A stretch of 44,077 bases of DNA from Candidatus Gastranaerophilales bacterium (GCA_944322945.1 CALUQN010000022.1:1-44077); one strand, 5' to 3'; positions 31,267-40,916 are shown, counted from the first letter of the stretch. Notes: generated by a model from the sequence alone, not told the origin. Numbers and translations are program-made.

Positions 31267-32595
31267 TTAGTGCATAAAGTATTTTAAATAAACGTATGCA
31301 GAGCTTATTACAAGCGAGATAAGTACTGTCACAACACCATATTTCATAAATCGCATAAATGCAATCGGATGACCGTCTTTTGCCGCTTGTTCTGATACAA
31401 CTACGTTTGCAGCAGCACCGATGATTGTAAGGTTTCCGCCCAAGCAAGCTCCCAGTGACAGACACCACCACAAAGGATACGTGTAATCCGTGCCCATAAC
31501 TTTTGAAATTTCTACAAGCATTGGTGACATTGTTGCTGTGTACGGAATATTATCAATTACACCGGATATCAAACCTGATGCCCAAAGTATAAGCATTCCG
31601 GCAGCAGTTTGCGACCCCTGTGTTACATCTATTATCCATTCTGCCATAAGTTTGATACCGCCTGAGGCTTCCAGCCCGCCGATAATGATGAATAAGCCGA
31701 TAAAGAATAAGATTGTATTCCATTCAACTTTTTCAAGAATGTCCTGCGGTTTTTCAAACAATAACAGAATACTTGCACCGAGCATTGCAACAAGATATGT
31801 GTCAATGTGTGTTACATCGTGAAGTACAAACCCGATGATTACAAGTGCAAGAACAACAACTGAACGTATCATCAAAGGTTTATCAGTGATTGTTTTTGAA
31901 TTGTCAAGCTGGGTTACAAGTGCCATTTTTTCCGGAGTTGTTTTCAGGTGATGTCTGAAGAACAGATACATTGCGCACAATACCGCAACGAGTGTCACAA
32001 GTATTACCCCGGTAAGCTCGTTTACGAAATCCATAAATGAAAATCCTGCGGCACTTCCGATAATGATATTCGGCGGGTCGCCGATTAATGTAGCGGTACC
32101 CCCGATATTTGATGCAAATACTTCCGTAATCAAATACGGAACAGGGTCAATATCTAATTCTCTTGATATTGCAATAGTTATCGGAATGATAAGGATTACG
32201 GTTGTAACGTTATCCAGAAATGCACTGACTATTGCTGTGAAAAATCCAAGTACAACAAGTATTTTAACAGGATGTCCTTTTGTCATTTTCAACAGCTCAT
32301 TTGCAAGCCAGCTAAACATCCCGCTTTTTGTTGAAATCAATACAATAATCATCATTGATACCAAAAGGAAAATTACATTAAAATCAACAAAATTTATGTA
32401 ATAATGAGGATTTAGTAAATCCCCTGCGGATTTGGCAGAACTTACCAGTCCTAAAAATATAGTCAAGCCTGCGCCTAAAAGTGCTATTGTTACTTTCGGA
32501 ATTTTTTCCGTTGCTATAAAAATGTAAGCCAAAATTAATATGCCGGCGGATATCGCAATATTATGCGACGCGACAAATGAATACAACAAATCCAT
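31267..32595 (-). CDS. ArsB/NhaD-family ion transporter
   Basis: A 442-aa inner-membrane permease with about 11 or 12 membrane segments. Family signatures are SAFLDNVTTVILIIPITIAI and NIGGTATLIGDPPNIIIGSAAG in the first half, and DNIPYTATMSPMLVEISK and GACLGGNLTIIGAAANVVVSEQA in the second, the two inverted repeats of the ion-transporter fold. The family includes NhaD Na+/H+ antiporters and ArsB arsenite exporters; no arsenic genes are nearby. The adjacent OadG-like gene (36 bases upstream, same strand) suggests a sodium link, favouring sodium export. The ATG has GAGGGG upstream. Confidence 0.88.
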   Translation of the reverse strand: MDLLYSFVASHNIAISAGILILAYIFIATEKIPKVTIALLGAGLTIFLGLVSSAKSAGDLLNPHYYINFVDFNVIFLLVSMMIIVLISTKSGMFSWLANELLKMTKGHPVKILVVLGFFTAIVSAFLDNVTTVILIIPITIAISRELDIDPVPYLITEVFASNIGGTATLIGDPPNIIIGSAAGFSFMDFVNELTGVILVTLVAVLCAMYLFFRHHLKTTPEKMALVTQLDNSKTITDKPLMIRSVVVLALVIIGFVLHDVTHIDTYLVAMLGASILLLFEKPQDILEKVEWNTILFFIGLFIIIGGLEASGGIKLMAEWIIDVTQGSQTAAGMLILWASGLISGVIDNIPYTATMSPMLVEISKVMGTDYTYPLWWCLSLGACLGGNLTIIGAAANVVVSEQAAKDGHPIAFMRFMKYGVVTVLISLVISSAYVYLKYFMH

Positions 32596-32631
32596 TTCTA
32601 CCCCTCTTTATTCATGTATTTAGTCTGTTTA

Positions 32632-32865
32632 CTATTTTTTATAATTCATAACGGCTGCAATTGCCAAAGCGACTGCACTGTCATCATTAGCTGAACGTTT
32701 CGGCGCTGCCATTTCAGGAATTACTTCCGGGAATTTTGTGTTAAGGTAACGGATTACAACTGCCATAATATTCATTGCAAATACAAGGATTGTGAGGAAT
32801 GAAAATACCATGCCCATACCTATAAGGGTTATTATAACACCGTCTTCCAATAACTCTAAACTCAT
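32632..32865 (-). CDS. OadG-like sodium-pump decarboxylase gamma subunit
   Basis: A 77-aa protein with one N-terminal membrane helix (ITLIGMGMVFSFLTILVFAMNIMAVVIRYL) and a short cytoplasmic tail. GMGMVF is the typical OadG signature. In sodium-translocating decarboxylases the gamma subunit assembles the alpha and beta subunits and binds zinc through its C-terminal tail; here the tail (EMAAPKRSANDDSAVALAIAAVMNYKK) ends in the ALAIAAV motif seen in the family. The alpha and beta subunits are not in this window. It precedes the ion transporter in what looks like an operon. The ATG has AAAGGAG upstream. Confidence 0.8.
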   Translation of the reverse strand: MSLELLEDGVIITLIGMGMVFSFLTILVFAMNIMAVVIRYLNTKFPEVIPEMAAPKRSANDDSAVALAIAAVMNYKK

Positions 32866-32930
32866 TTTTATTCTCCTTTAATTCTGATTTAATACGGATT
32901 TGTTCTTATTATACCACAAAATAATATTTA

Positions 32931-34043
32931 TCAATTTTGCATAAGTGTCTCAAAAAGTTCAATTGCTCTTAAAATTGCTTTATCCATATCATAATACTTA
33001 TAGTCTCCGAGGCGTCCAAGGAAATATACGTTTTTCAAAGCTTTTGCCTCTTGTGCGTATTTGTCGTAAAGCTCAAAGTTTTCCGGCTTTGGTATCGGAT
33101 AATATCTTTCATTTTTTCCTAATTCAAAGTTTTCGGAGTATTCTTTGGCAATGACTGTTTTTTCTGATTTATCATCCAGGTAATATTTATATTCGTGAAT
33201 ACGGGTGAAATCGTAATTGCACGGATAATTCACAACGGAATTTACTTGATAAAATTCTCTGTTGTAAGTTTCCATTTTAAAATTTACGCTTCTATAAGGA
33301 AGTTTTCCGTACTTGTAGTCAAAAAATTCGTCAATAGAACCGGTATAAAATACTCGTTTAAAATCATTTTTTATATCTTTATAATCCGTGTTCAGCCGGA
33401 CTTCAATGTTTGGGTGATCGAGCATTTTTTCGACTACTTTTGAATATCCTTCACACGGAATCCCTTGATATTTGTCTTGAAAATATCGAGTATCTTTGCT
33501 CAAATAAACCGGAACGCGTGCTGTGACGGCGCCGTCAACTTCTTCCGGCGTATTGCCCCATTGCTTTGTCGTGTAGTGGAGGAATACTTTTTCGTAGACA
33601 TAGTTTGCTAAAAATTTTAAATCTTCGTCATTCTGTTTTTGAAATTCCAGAATAGGAACTTTTTTGTTGTATTCAAAATTTTTCAGGAGCTTTTCTTCCA
33701 GCCTTTTAGCAAGTGTTGCGGGAAAAACATCGTAGATAGTGTTAAAATTAAACGGGATAAAGGTTTCAATGCCGTCAATTATGGCAACAACTCTGTGCAT
33801 ATAGGTATTAAAATCCGTGAATTGTTTCAGATAATTCCAGACTTTTTCGCTATTGGTGTGGAAAATATGCGAGCCGTATTTGTGTATCATAATGCCGTTT
33901 TCGTCACGGTAATCGTAACTGTTGCCGGCTATGTGATTTTTTTTGTCGATGACAAGGACTTTTTCATTAAGTTTTTCCGCCAGCAAATTTGCAAGTACTG
34001 CACCGGAAAATCCGCAGCCTACAACCAAATTGTAATTTTCCAT
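32931..34043 (-). CDS. glf: UDP-galactopyranose mutase
   Basis: Interconverts UDP-galactopyranose and UDP-galactofuranose using reduced FAD, supplying galactofuranose for surface glycans. At 370 aa it is full length. The Rossmann FAD site is NLVVGCGFSGAVLANLLAEKL, followed by GNSYDYRDENGIMIHKYGSHIFHT, the characteristic active-site loop. A middle GLF domain contains FLHYTTKQWG and RVPVYLSKDTRYFQDKYQG, and the end has FLGRLGDYKYYDMDKAI. The ATG at 34043 lies one base from the next gene's stop. Last gene of a leftward operon with three glycosyltransferases, so galactofuranose is probably a component of the glycan they build. Confidence 0.96.
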   Translation of the reverse strand: MENYNLVVGCGFSGAVLANLLAEKLNEKVLVIDKKNHIAGNSYDYRDENGIMIHKYGSHIFHTNSEKVWNYLKQFTDFNTYMHRVVAIIDGIETFIPFNFNTIYDVFPATLAKRLEEKLLKNFEYNKKVPILEFQKQNDEDLKFLANYVYEKVFLHYTTKQWGNTPEEVDGAVTARVPVYLSKDTRYFQDKYQGIPCEGYSKVVEKMLDHPNIEVRLNTDYKDIKNDFKRVFYTGSIDEFFDYKYGKLPYRSVNFKMETYNREFYQVNSVVNYPCNYDFTRIHEYKYYLDDKSEKTVIAKEYSENFELGKNERYYPIPKPENFELYDKYAQEAKALKNVYFLGRLGDYKYYDMDKAILRAIELFETLMQN

Positions 34044-35087
34044 CTATTTACCTCTCTTTTTTATTAACAGTTTAATTTTATCTAAAAAATGAATTTGTTT
34101 TTTGCCCGTGTAATTTTTGAATTTTTCGTAAAATTTTTCAGGTGTATTAACAAGCAGCATAAAATTTTCTTTTGATACACTTTTAAAAAAGTCATCAGTT
34201 ATTTCGTTTTTATCATAAAATACTTTAAAATCGCCGGAAAATCTATCCGCAAAACTTTTTCGCAATTCCATATCAATCCGCGTCAAATTCCACATATACG
34301 CATTATATTGATTGATTAATTTTTGAGTATTAAATAAGGCTTTTTTGTCGGGATTTTGTTCAAGAAATTTAGTGAGTTCATCATATTCATCACAGACACA
34401 AAAAACTTTTTGCGGATTTTTAACCGAAGCTGCGGCATTATCCTGTCTGTAATAAATCAAAGGTTTATCAATCAGTGCAATTTGACCGGCGCTGGCAAGA
34501 ACTTTAAAAGTAAAAGACATATCCTGAAAAGATGCTCCCGGAGTTTCCAAAAATTTGATGTTGTTTTCCGTTAGAAAACTTTTTTTGTAAATTCCTGCCC
34601 AGACGCTTGCGTGGGACGTAAAAAGTTTTAAATTTTCAGCCGGATTTGATATTTCTTTTTTTGCGCATTTTGAAAATAATTTACTTTTTTTGTAGAGTTT
34701 TTTGTCTTCCCACATATTGTAAAAGTTACATTTTACAACCGGCAAGTTTGTTTCAGCAGCTTTTTTGTACAGGATTTCATAGATATGTTTGTCGAGTAAA
34801 TCATCCGGCTCAAAAATCGCAATGAATTTTCCCGACGATTTTTCAATCCCGAGATTTACGGAGGCACCGTAGCCGGAATTTGGTTTATCTATAATTTTTA
34901 TTCTTTCGTCTTTTGCTGCAAATTCTTTTAAAATACCAAGGCTACTGTCGGTTGAGCCGTCGTTTATGCAGAGGATTTCCAGCGGTTTAAAAGTTTGTGC
35001 CAATACACTTTCAAGACTTTTTCTCAGATATTTTTCAGTATTGTAAACAGGAATAATTACAGAAATTTCTGGTTGATTAGCCGGCAT
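34044..35087 (-). CDS. Glycosyltransferase family 2
   Basis: A 347-aa GT-A fold enzyme. The N-terminal half has VIIPVYNTEKYLRKSLESVLAQT, the DGSTDSS nucleotide-binding turn and FIAIFEPDDLLD with the metal-binding acidic motif, followed by the acceptor-side region with GASFQDMSFTFKVLASAG. The C-terminal 110 residues are helical and basic, ending in IKLLIKKRGK, without an obvious membrane segment. Predicted to transfer a sugar to a lipid- or glycan-linked acceptor at the cytoplasmic membrane. It overlaps the GT9 gene by 11 bases upstream and abuts glf downstream, so it is part of the polysaccharide operon. Donor and acceptor cannot be predicted. Confidence 0.92.
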   Translation of the reverse strand: MPANQPEISVIIPVYNTEKYLRKSLESVLAQTFKPLEILCINDGSTDSSLGILKEFAAKDERIKIIDKPNSGYGASVNLGIEKSSGKFIAIFEPDDLLDKHIYEILYKKAAETNLPVVKCNFYNMWEDKKLYKKSKLFSKCAKKEISNPAENLKLFTSHASVWAGIYKKSFLTENNIKFLETPGASFQDMSFTFKVLASAGQIALIDKPLIYYRQDNAAASVKNPQKVFCVCDEYDELTKFLEQNPDKKALFNTQKLINQYNAYMWNLTRIDMELRKSFADRFSGDFKVFYDKNEITDDFFKSVSKENFMLLVNTPEKFYEKFKNYTGKKQIHFLDKIKLLIKKRGK

Positions 35088-36075
35088 TGTGCCTCCTTTT
35101 TGACAGCAGCAAATCTAAATTTTCAATTATATTATCTGCAGTTTGATTTTCGCTTATGGTGACTGCATCATACAATTTGCTGTCTGGTGCCCAGAGTTTT
35201 ACAACATCACACTCTGACGGATATGAGTAGAAAATATCTACAACCGGACATTTGACTGCGTTTGCAAAGTGCATAGTACCTGTATCAACACTTATTAGAG
35301 CTTTTATTGTTTTTAAAATCACCGCGAGTTCTCTAAAATCAGTAACGTCGACCAAATCAATAAAATCAATACAGCCTAGTTTTTTGATATCAGCCGAGTA
35401 GTCTCTTGCGACTTTTCCCGCTCCGAGGAGGAGAACCTTTTTGCCTGCTGCTGATAATTTTTCGATAAGTTCTGCAGCTACTTCAACTGGCATGTCTTTC
35501 AATATAAAATTACTGAACGGACTTAGACCTATAATATCATTTTCAGCGGCAAGCTCCGCGATTCTTTTAACAACCGGAGAGTCTACTTCTCCGGGTTCAT
35601 AAATTATCGGCAAATTTGTGACGGATTTTCCTGTAAGGCGTTCTATGAGTGCAGAGCTTTTATCTTTCATGTGCTCATAATTTTTCATCTTGTAAGGCTC
35701 TCTGGTATTTAAAAGTCCGAGCAGTCCTTTTGCGTGTGATACAATATGTTTGGCGCCGAGAAGCCTCGAAAAGATTAAATTTCTGTCATTAGAATAAATT
35801 ACAAAAGAAGCGTAAGGTTTTTTGTACGGAAATTCTCTCAAAAATTTAATCCAGCCTTTAAGTGTGTTATCTTTTTTTCTGTCAAAACACACAACGTCAT
35901 CAACATTTTTCATATATAAAGCAACATCTTTATAAGCCGGATTCACCACGTATACAATTTTTGACCCCGGGAAAAAATATTTTATGTTTTGGCACAACGC
36001 GTTGTTAATCAGGATATCCCCGATACAGGCGGTATTAAAAATAATAAAAATTTTTTTATCGCTATTACTTTGCAT
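35077..36075 (-). CDS. Glycosyltransferase family 9 (heptosyltransferase-like)
   Basis: A 332-aa GT-B enzyme. The N-terminal domain begins IFIIFNTACIGDILINNALCQNIKYFFPGSKIVYV. The C-terminal domain holds IIGLSPFSNF and KKVLLLGAGKVARDY, and the signature INVDTGTMHFANAVKCPVVDIFYSYP appears here as ISVDTGTMHFANAVKCPVVDIF near residue 255. Typical family members add heptose to lipid A core or related sugars to envelope glycans, consistent with a diderm cell. The gene overlaps its neighbours on both sides by 11 bases. Whether the sugar is heptose is uncertain, because no ADP-heptose genes are seen here. Confidence 0.9.
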   Translation of the reverse strand: MQSNSDKKIFIIFNTACIGDILINNALCQNIKYFFPGSKIVYVVNPAYKDVALYMKNVDDVVCFDRKKDNTLKGWIKFLREFPYKKPYASFVIYSNDRNLIFSRLLGAKHIVSHAKGLLGLLNTREPYKMKNYEHMKDKSSALIERLTGKSVTNLPIIYEPGEVDSPVVKRIAELAAENDIIGLSPFSNFILKDMPVEVAAELIEKLSAAGKKVLLLGAGKVARDYSADIKKLGCIDFIDLVDVTDFRELAVILKTIKALISVDTGTMHFANAVKCPVVDIFYSYPSECDVVKLWAPDSKLYDAVTISENQTADNIIENLDLLLSKRRHNAG

Positions 36076-36979
36076 TTTCTTCCTTTAAAATATCAATAAT
36101 CTCCGGATAGTAATCAAGAATTCTTTTGTAAGCTTCTTCTATGGAAATTCCGACGCTTTTATCTTTAGTTGATGCTTTATTAACTTTGCAGAGTCCGTGC
36201 TGCTGGGTATTTTCGACATAAATGATTGATTCTTTGTCGCCCTTTACAAGTTTAATTTTTCTGTGGTTCAAAACAGTCATAGCCCAGAACCAGACATCAT
36301 CATGCGTTGGCAGAAGATTTTGAAATATTGAACTGTCTGTAGCATCTTTATACAACACACCCGGAGGATAAAGAACTGCGCCGTAGCCTATTTGTCTGTT
36401 GAAATAGCTGGTGTCAGGCGTATTGTAGCTTTTTTTTATTTTGTTTCCGTCAGAAAGTTTTGTGCGTTGAACGCGGTGGGCATGTACTGCGGACTTGTCT
36501 TCAAGGTATGAAGTATAAAGACTTTCAATGGTATCTAATGAATAATAAATGTCATCATCTGTTGTAATAATAACGGAATCCGGATATTTTTGCATAGTCG
36601 GAATAAGTTTTTTGTATGACCGTAAATCTTCGCAAAATGCTATTTCCAGTCCGAATTGTTTTAAGGCAAGCAGAGCTTTAGGCAAATCATTTTCTTTGTT
36701 CGGAAATTGATTTATTGCAAGCCAGAGAATGACTCTGTCCGGTTTTAAGGTTTGTGACAAAAGGGTGCGTATTGTTTTTTCAACGGTATTGATTCTTGGC
36801 GGAAAACTTGTCAAAGATACGATGAGTTCAGGAGTACGTTTTTTTTCTGTTACGCCGGAAATTTTTACAACCGGACAAGAATATTTGTACCCGTGCTTAA
36901 ACTTTATTTTTATCCCCATAAATGTAATTATATAATGGCAGTCTTTATCTGATATTGAAAATAGTTTTTTTACGTTCAT
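36065..36979 (-). CDS. Glycosyltransferase, GT-A type
   Basis: 304 aa, first gene of the four-gene operon. A basic N-terminal stretch is followed by ELIVSLTSFPPRINTVEKTIRTLLSQTLKPDRVILWLA, ELRSYKKL-like DLRSYKKLIPTM and VIITTDDDIYYSLDTIESLY with the acidic DDD motif. The C-terminal half contains GYGAVLYPPGVLY and PTHDDVWFWAMTVLNH, a pattern found in capsular and O-antigen type glycosyltransferases. No membrane segment. The ATG at 36979 starts the transcript; the overlaps with the GT9 gene and onward suggest tight coupling. The substrate is unknown. Confidence 0.85.
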   Translation of the reverse strand: MNVKKLFSISDKDCHYIITFMGIKIKFKHGYKYSCPVVKISGVTEKKRTPELIVSLTSFPPRINTVEKTIRTLLSQTLKPDRVILWLAINQFPNKENDLPKALLALKQFGLEIAFCEDLRSYKKLIPTMQKYPDSVIITTDDDIYYSLDTIESLYTSYLEDKSAVHAHRVQRTKLSDGNKIKKSYNTPDTSYFNRQIGYGAVLYPPGVLYKDATDSSIFQNLLPTHDDVWFWAMTVLNHRKIKLVKGDKESIIYVENTQQHGLCKVNKASTKDKSVGISIEEAYKRILDYYPEIIDILKEENAK

Positions 36980-37048
36980 ATTTCACACATTTTTATATTT
37001 AAGACATCACTTGTACACATTATCACAAATAAGTCAAAAAATCTCAAT

Positions 37049-38686
37049 TTAGAAAAATTTCCTTTTAATCTTTTTTTTGATATTGTTTTTGGCAAAATTT
37101 ATAGCATCAATTTCGTCGGAGAAAATTTTGTCTCTCCCTATTTCTTCTATTAGTCCATGGCTGTCTAGCTGGTGTAGAGCATCTTGCCCGTTCATAACAA
37201 GCAGAATTTTAATTTTTTGTGATTTCAGGCGCGCGATAATATCTTCAAACGCAAAGATTGCTGATATATCGAGTTTGTCATCTGTATCATAGTTAATTAT
37301 GAGATATTTTGTGCCTAAAAATTCATCAAATTTTGAAATCATCTGTGTCGCGGAGCCAAAGAAAAATTGACCGGAAATGTGCACTACACGGATTTTGTGA
37401 CGGTAGTCCTGTTCAAGAATTTTTTCCAGCTTCATAATATCTTTGTCGTAGACAGTTTTTTCAATTAATTCAGCTTTATCCGCAACCCGTTTTGCATAGA
37501 GCAGTGCTGCCAGAACTATACCCGCGCCGACTGCGGCTATCAGGTTGTAAAATACCGTAAGGAAAAATACAGTAAATAATACATACAAATCATCTTTTGG
37601 CGCAAGTTTTATAACTTTGAGCAATTTGGTATCTATTATATCGTAACCTATTTTAATCAAAATTCCGGCTAACACAGCAAGCGGAATTTGTGCGACAAAT
37701 CCTGAAAATTTAAATAGCAGTAAGATTAAAACAACAGGGTTGACAATAGCAGCGATTTTAGTTGTTGCGCCGGCATTTAGAGCTGCAACTGTTCTCATAG
37801 TAGCCGCAACCCCGCACATAGAGCCTGTCATTGCGCAGCAAATATTACCTATCCCCTGAGAAGAGAGGAGAATTTTCGGACTTGTTTTTGTTTTGGTAAG
37901 AGAATCTGCGACAAGTCCTGTGAGCATACTTTCAGAACACATTACAACCGCAAGGATTATTGAATAGTGAAAGTATGCGATAAAATTATGCAGGTTTGTT
38001 GTCGGCAGGTGAAATTTGGGCATTGTAACGGAAATTTCAGAAATTCTGTCAACATTCAGACCTAATTTTATTGAGATTAATGTGCAAACAATCAGCGCTA
38101 CAATTTGAGCAGGGATATACTTATTAAACTTTTTCGGAAAACTAAACACAATGAACAGAGTCATAGCGCCGATAAGCAAGGCATCCGTATTAACCGCGGC
38201 AAATCCGGTGAATAAATCTTTGACACATTCTATTGTATTGGAAAGTGTGGGTTTTCCCAGCAGCGGATTTAGCTGCATGATTATAATGATTACCCCGACA
38301 CCATTCATAAACCCTGATATTACAGGGTAAGGAATATATTTCACAATATTAGGAAACGGGGTGAGTGCAATTAGTATTTGAATAATCCCTGCCAGCAGCA
38401 TAATAAATATAACAAGGTTTATATCGCCTGTCAGAGAGTGCATAATAGATGCAATCACAATAGTGACCGGGCCGGTGGTGCCTGAAATCATCGGAACTTT
38501 TGTACCCAGTATTCCTGCGACAAAACACAGGATTATCGCTCCCCAGATGCCGGCACTTGCGCCGAAACCGGTTGCAACACCGAACGCTAAAGCCTGCGGC
38601 AGTGTAACTATTGCGGAATTTAAGCCCCCTAAAATATCCCCCGCGAGTATTTTTAAACGCGTTTGTATAAATTCACTGTTTATCAT
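37049..38686 (-). CDS. SulP-family anion transporter with STAS domain
   Basis: A 545-aa inner-membrane transporter of the SLC26/SulP family. The membrane part (about 20-415) includes GGLNSAIVTLPQALAFGVATGFGASAGIWGAI, the SulP N-terminal signature, and GTKVPMISGTTGPVTIVIAS. The C-terminal STAS domain (about 430-530) begins RVVHISGQFFFGSATQMISKF and contains FEDIIARLKSQKIKILLVMNG. Members carry sulfate, bicarbonate, dicarboxylates or other anions; sequence alone does not choose. ATG at 38686 is used (a TTG codon directly precedes it). Monocistronic, between the glycan operon and a repeat-rich gap. Confidence 0.93.
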   Translation of the reverse strand: MINSEFIQTRLKILAGDILGGLNSAIVTLPQALAFGVATGFGASAGIWGAIILCFVAGILGTKVPMISGTTGPVTIVIASIMHSLTGDINLVIFIMLLAGIIQILIALTPFPNIVKYIPYPVISGFMNGVGVIIIIMQLNPLLGKPTLSNTIECVKDLFTGFAAVNTDALLIGAMTLFIVFSFPKKFNKYIPAQIVALIVCTLISIKLGLNVDRISEISVTMPKFHLPTTNLHNFIAYFHYSIILAVVMCSESMLTGLVADSLTKTKTSPKILLSSQGIGNICCAMTGSMCGVAATMRTVAALNAGATTKIAAIVNPVVLILLLFKFSGFVAQIPLAVLAGILIKIGYDIIDTKLLKVIKLAPKDDLYVLFTVFFLTVFYNLIAAVGAGIVLAALLYAKRVADKAELIEKTVYDKDIMKLEKILEQDYRHKIRVVHISGQFFFGSATQMISKFDEFLGTKYLIINYDTDDKLDISAIFAFEDIIARLKSQKIKILLVMNGQDALHQLDSHGLIEEIGRDKIFSDEIDAINFAKNNIKKKIKRKFF

Positions 38687-38689
38687 CAA

Positions 38690-38954
38690 AATTATTTTAT
38701 CATAAATTTAATATACTGCATTATGTTAAGATTACTTGGACTTATGCAGCAAATTCTGCCCCAAATTTTCAAAACTACGTCATACTGAGCGTTAGCGAAG
38801 TATCTAAATAAAAAAGCAATGGTAGGTCAGGCACTGCCTGACAGAAAAAACTCGTCAAATAAATTCATTGTGACATATTAATGAAAAGGACTTAAAGTCT
38901 TATCGTCTTAACGTCCTAACGTCTTTTCAGTAGGTCAGGCAGAGCCTGACAGAT
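38690..38954. repeat. Repeat-rich gap: MITE segment and GTCAGGCA palindromes
   Basis: TTATGCAGCAAATTCTGCC (38741 onward) resembles the MITE left end, and GTCATACTGAGCGTTAGCG at 38779-38802 continues as AAGTA, matching the MITE interior at 1008-1031. Two palindromes GTCAGGCA-TGCCTGAC lie at 38826-38842 and 38934-38950, and a third copy is at 41094-41110. A short run of CGTCTTAA-type near-repeats lies at about 38895-38925. No gene is visible. Confidence 0.65.
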
Positions 38955-39434
38955 TTACCTTTTAACAGTAATTCTTTCCAGCGCTCTTACAAAGCGGACA
39001 ATTTTCTTTTCGCTATTTGCTGTAATCGAATCAACAAGAATAGTTTTACACCCCAGACGCTTGCCGCATAAAACATCCGTCAGAGGTCTGTCTCCGACAA
39101 GAGCTGATTTTGACGCTTCTACATTATGCTTTTTTAAAAATTCTGTTACAAACTTTGTCTCGGGTTTTGCGGCATTGAAAAGCAGCGGAAAATCAGACGC
39201 TTTTTTTACCTTTTCTATATAATCAGGATTTTTGTTATTAGATACAACAGCAATAAAAAAGTCTTTGCGTACTTTACCGAGCCACTCAAGAACTTCCGCA
39301 CTGTAAAATCCGGATTTTGATGCCATAAGCGTGCTGTCCAAATCAAACAGCAATGCCTCTACCCCAAGACTTTTCAGTTCTTCTAAATCAATATCGTAAA
39401 TACTTTTTAAATTGTAATCAGGTTTAATAAACAT
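38955..39434 (-). CDS. yqeG: YqeG-family HAD IIIA phosphatase
   Basis: A 159-aa cytoplasmic HAD phosphatase. The catalytic DxD is in ALLFDLDSTLMASKSG, motif II is IAVVSNNKN, the conserved lysine lies in FNAAKPETKFVTEFL, and motif IV is ALVGDRPLTDVLCGKRLG. This family, found in Firmicutes and cyanobacterial lineages, has a phosphatidylglycerophosphate phosphatase-like member in plants; the bacterial substrate is not settled. The ATG at 39434 overlaps the end of the U32 peptidase gene by 11 bases, so the two are co-translated. Confidence 0.9.
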   Translation of the reverse strand: MFIKPDYNLKSIYDIDLEELKSLGVEALLFDLDSTLMASKSGFYSAEVLEWLGKVRKDFFIAVVSNNKNPDYIEKVKKASDFPLLFNAAKPETKFVTEFLKKHNVEASKSALVGDRPLTDVLCGKRLGCKTILVDSITANSEKKIVRFVRALERITVKR

Positions 39435-40671
39435 GTTCTTTTACTCCAACAGTGCGCGCTAACGCATATTTGTAATCTTTAGGGCTTTTTGAAAATTTTA
39501 TGTAAACTTCGTCATTAGTATTGCCCAGTTCTACATCTTCACCTTCGCTGTTTCTGATTCCGTCGACAGTTGCCGTAAACTGTTCTTGCGGCGTAATAAT
39601 TTCAACCTCGTCATTGAGAAGCATTTTATTTTTGATTTTTACGAGGAAATATCCGTCAGATGTAACTTTTCCGTCCTTGAATTCGCATAAGAAATCAGCG
39701 CCTGCAAGCCCTTTTGAAATATCATAGCTGTAACCGTCAGAGGGGTAATCTCCAAGAGCAAAACCCGTTGTGTATCCGCGGTTGCCGACTTTTTTCAGTT
39801 CAATGAAATATTTATGCAGGTCTGCCGCCGGATTTTGGCGTGCTTCATCTATAGCCTGCCGGTAAGCTTTCGCAACTGCTGATACGTAGTAAAGACTTTT
39901 TGTTCTGCCTTCAACTTTCAATGAATCCACGCCCGCATCAATCAGCGCCGGAATTTGTTCAACAAGGCAAAGGTCTTTCGGGCTCAAAATGTGAGTGCCT
40001 CTGTCATCCTGATTGATTTCATAATACTGCCCCGGGCGGGTGCTTTCCACAAGCTTGTAACTCCAGCGGCACGGCTGCGAACAGTTTCCGTGGTTTGCTT
40101 TTCTTTCCCCGTTTGTAAAATAATCGCTCAGAAGGCATCTTCCTGAAAATGATACGCACTGCGAGCCGTGTACAAAACACTCAAGTTCAACATCCGGCAC
40201 CTGTCGTCTGATTTCCGCAATATCTTTAATCGCAAGTTCGCGGGCAAGGATTACGCGGGCTGCTCCTAAATCCCTCCAGAATTTCACGCTTTCGTAATTC
40301 AATGTATTTGTCTGCGTGCTAACGTGGACAGGGGTTTGGGGCATATATTTGCGAACAATGTTAAATATCCCGAAGTCACTTAGTATAACCGCATCAGGAT
40401 TGGCGTCTTTGAATTTATCTATACAGCTTTCCAAAAGTCTTATGTCATTGTTAAAAGCAAAGATGTTCAAGGTTACATAAGCTTTTGCGCCGAGTTTATG
40501 CGCAAGTTCCACGGCATATTTAAGATTTTCAAGCGTAATGAGTTCGCCTTTTCGCATTGCTCGCAGGCTGAAATCTACCACGCCTAAATATACAGCGTTT
40601 GCACCATATTTTACTGCATATTCTAATTTTTCCAAATTGCCCGCAGGCATTAATAATTCAGTATCCCGCAT
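39424..40671 (-). CDS. U32-family peptidase-like protein
   Basis: 415 aa. It starts ELLMPAGNLEKLEYAVKYGANAVYLGVVDFSLR, the family opening. The cysteine cluster and signature follow in VELECFVHGSQCVSFSGRCLLSDYFTNGERKANHGNCSQPCRW; the four conserved cysteines bind an iron-sulfur cluster in characterised tRNA/rRNA hydroxylases of this family. GVDSLKVEGRTKS closes the core, and the C-terminal 80 residues are a beta domain. U32 members act in hydroxylation of rRNA or tRNA bases (RlhA, TrhP) rather than as proteases in the best-studied cases. Overlaps yqeG; this neighbourhood is also found in Firmicutes. No clear ribosome binding site issue. Confidence 0.93.
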   Translation of the reverse strand: MRDTELLMPAGNLEKLEYAVKYGANAVYLGVVDFSLRAMRKGELITLENLKYAVELAHKLGAKAYVTLNIFAFNNDIRLLESCIDKFKDANPDAVILSDFGIFNIVRKYMPQTPVHVSTQTNTLNYESVKFWRDLGAARVILARELAIKDIAEIRRQVPDVELECFVHGSQCVSFSGRCLLSDYFTNGERKANHGNCSQPCRWSYKLVESTRPGQYYEINQDDRGTHILSPKDLCLVEQIPALIDAGVDSLKVEGRTKSLYYVSAVAKAYRQAIDEARQNPAADLHKYFIELKKVGNRGYTTGFALGDYPSDGYSYDISKGLAGADFLCEFKDGKVTSDGYFLVKIKNKMLLNDEVEIITPQEQFTATVDGIRNSEGEDVELGNTNDEVYIKFSKSPKDYKYALARTVGVKEHVY

Positions 40672-40781
40672 AACTGTATATTATCCGAAAGGTGATAAAT
40701 AATCAACTGATTGGGTGATGCCCAAAATTGATAAATGTAGAAAATATAATAAAGACCGATTATTTATGGAGAATATACATT

Positions 40782-40916
40782 ATGCAAACAATTGAAAATG
40801 CAACTGCAACCCTGAAAGAAATTTGGAATTATCAGCATCCTGTAATGCACACCTGGTTTGTGTTGAGCACCCTCTCAATCTGTCTTATGTTCGCACTGTT
40901 GTACTTTGTCATCTAG
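40782..40916 (+). CDS. Small membrane protein, 44 aa
   Basis: The sequence starts MQTIENATATLKEIWNYQHP and ends with a single membrane helix (TWFVLSTLSICLMFALLYFVI). ATG at 40782 is chosen because GGAGA lies eight bases upstream; the 18-codon extension to 40728 adds residues without a site. It is divergent from the U32 gene, 110 bases away. Single-helix proteins of this size often regulate a membrane partner, but none is identified. Confidence 0.65.
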   Translation: MQTIENATATLKEIWNYQHPVMHTWFVLSTLSICLMFALLYFVI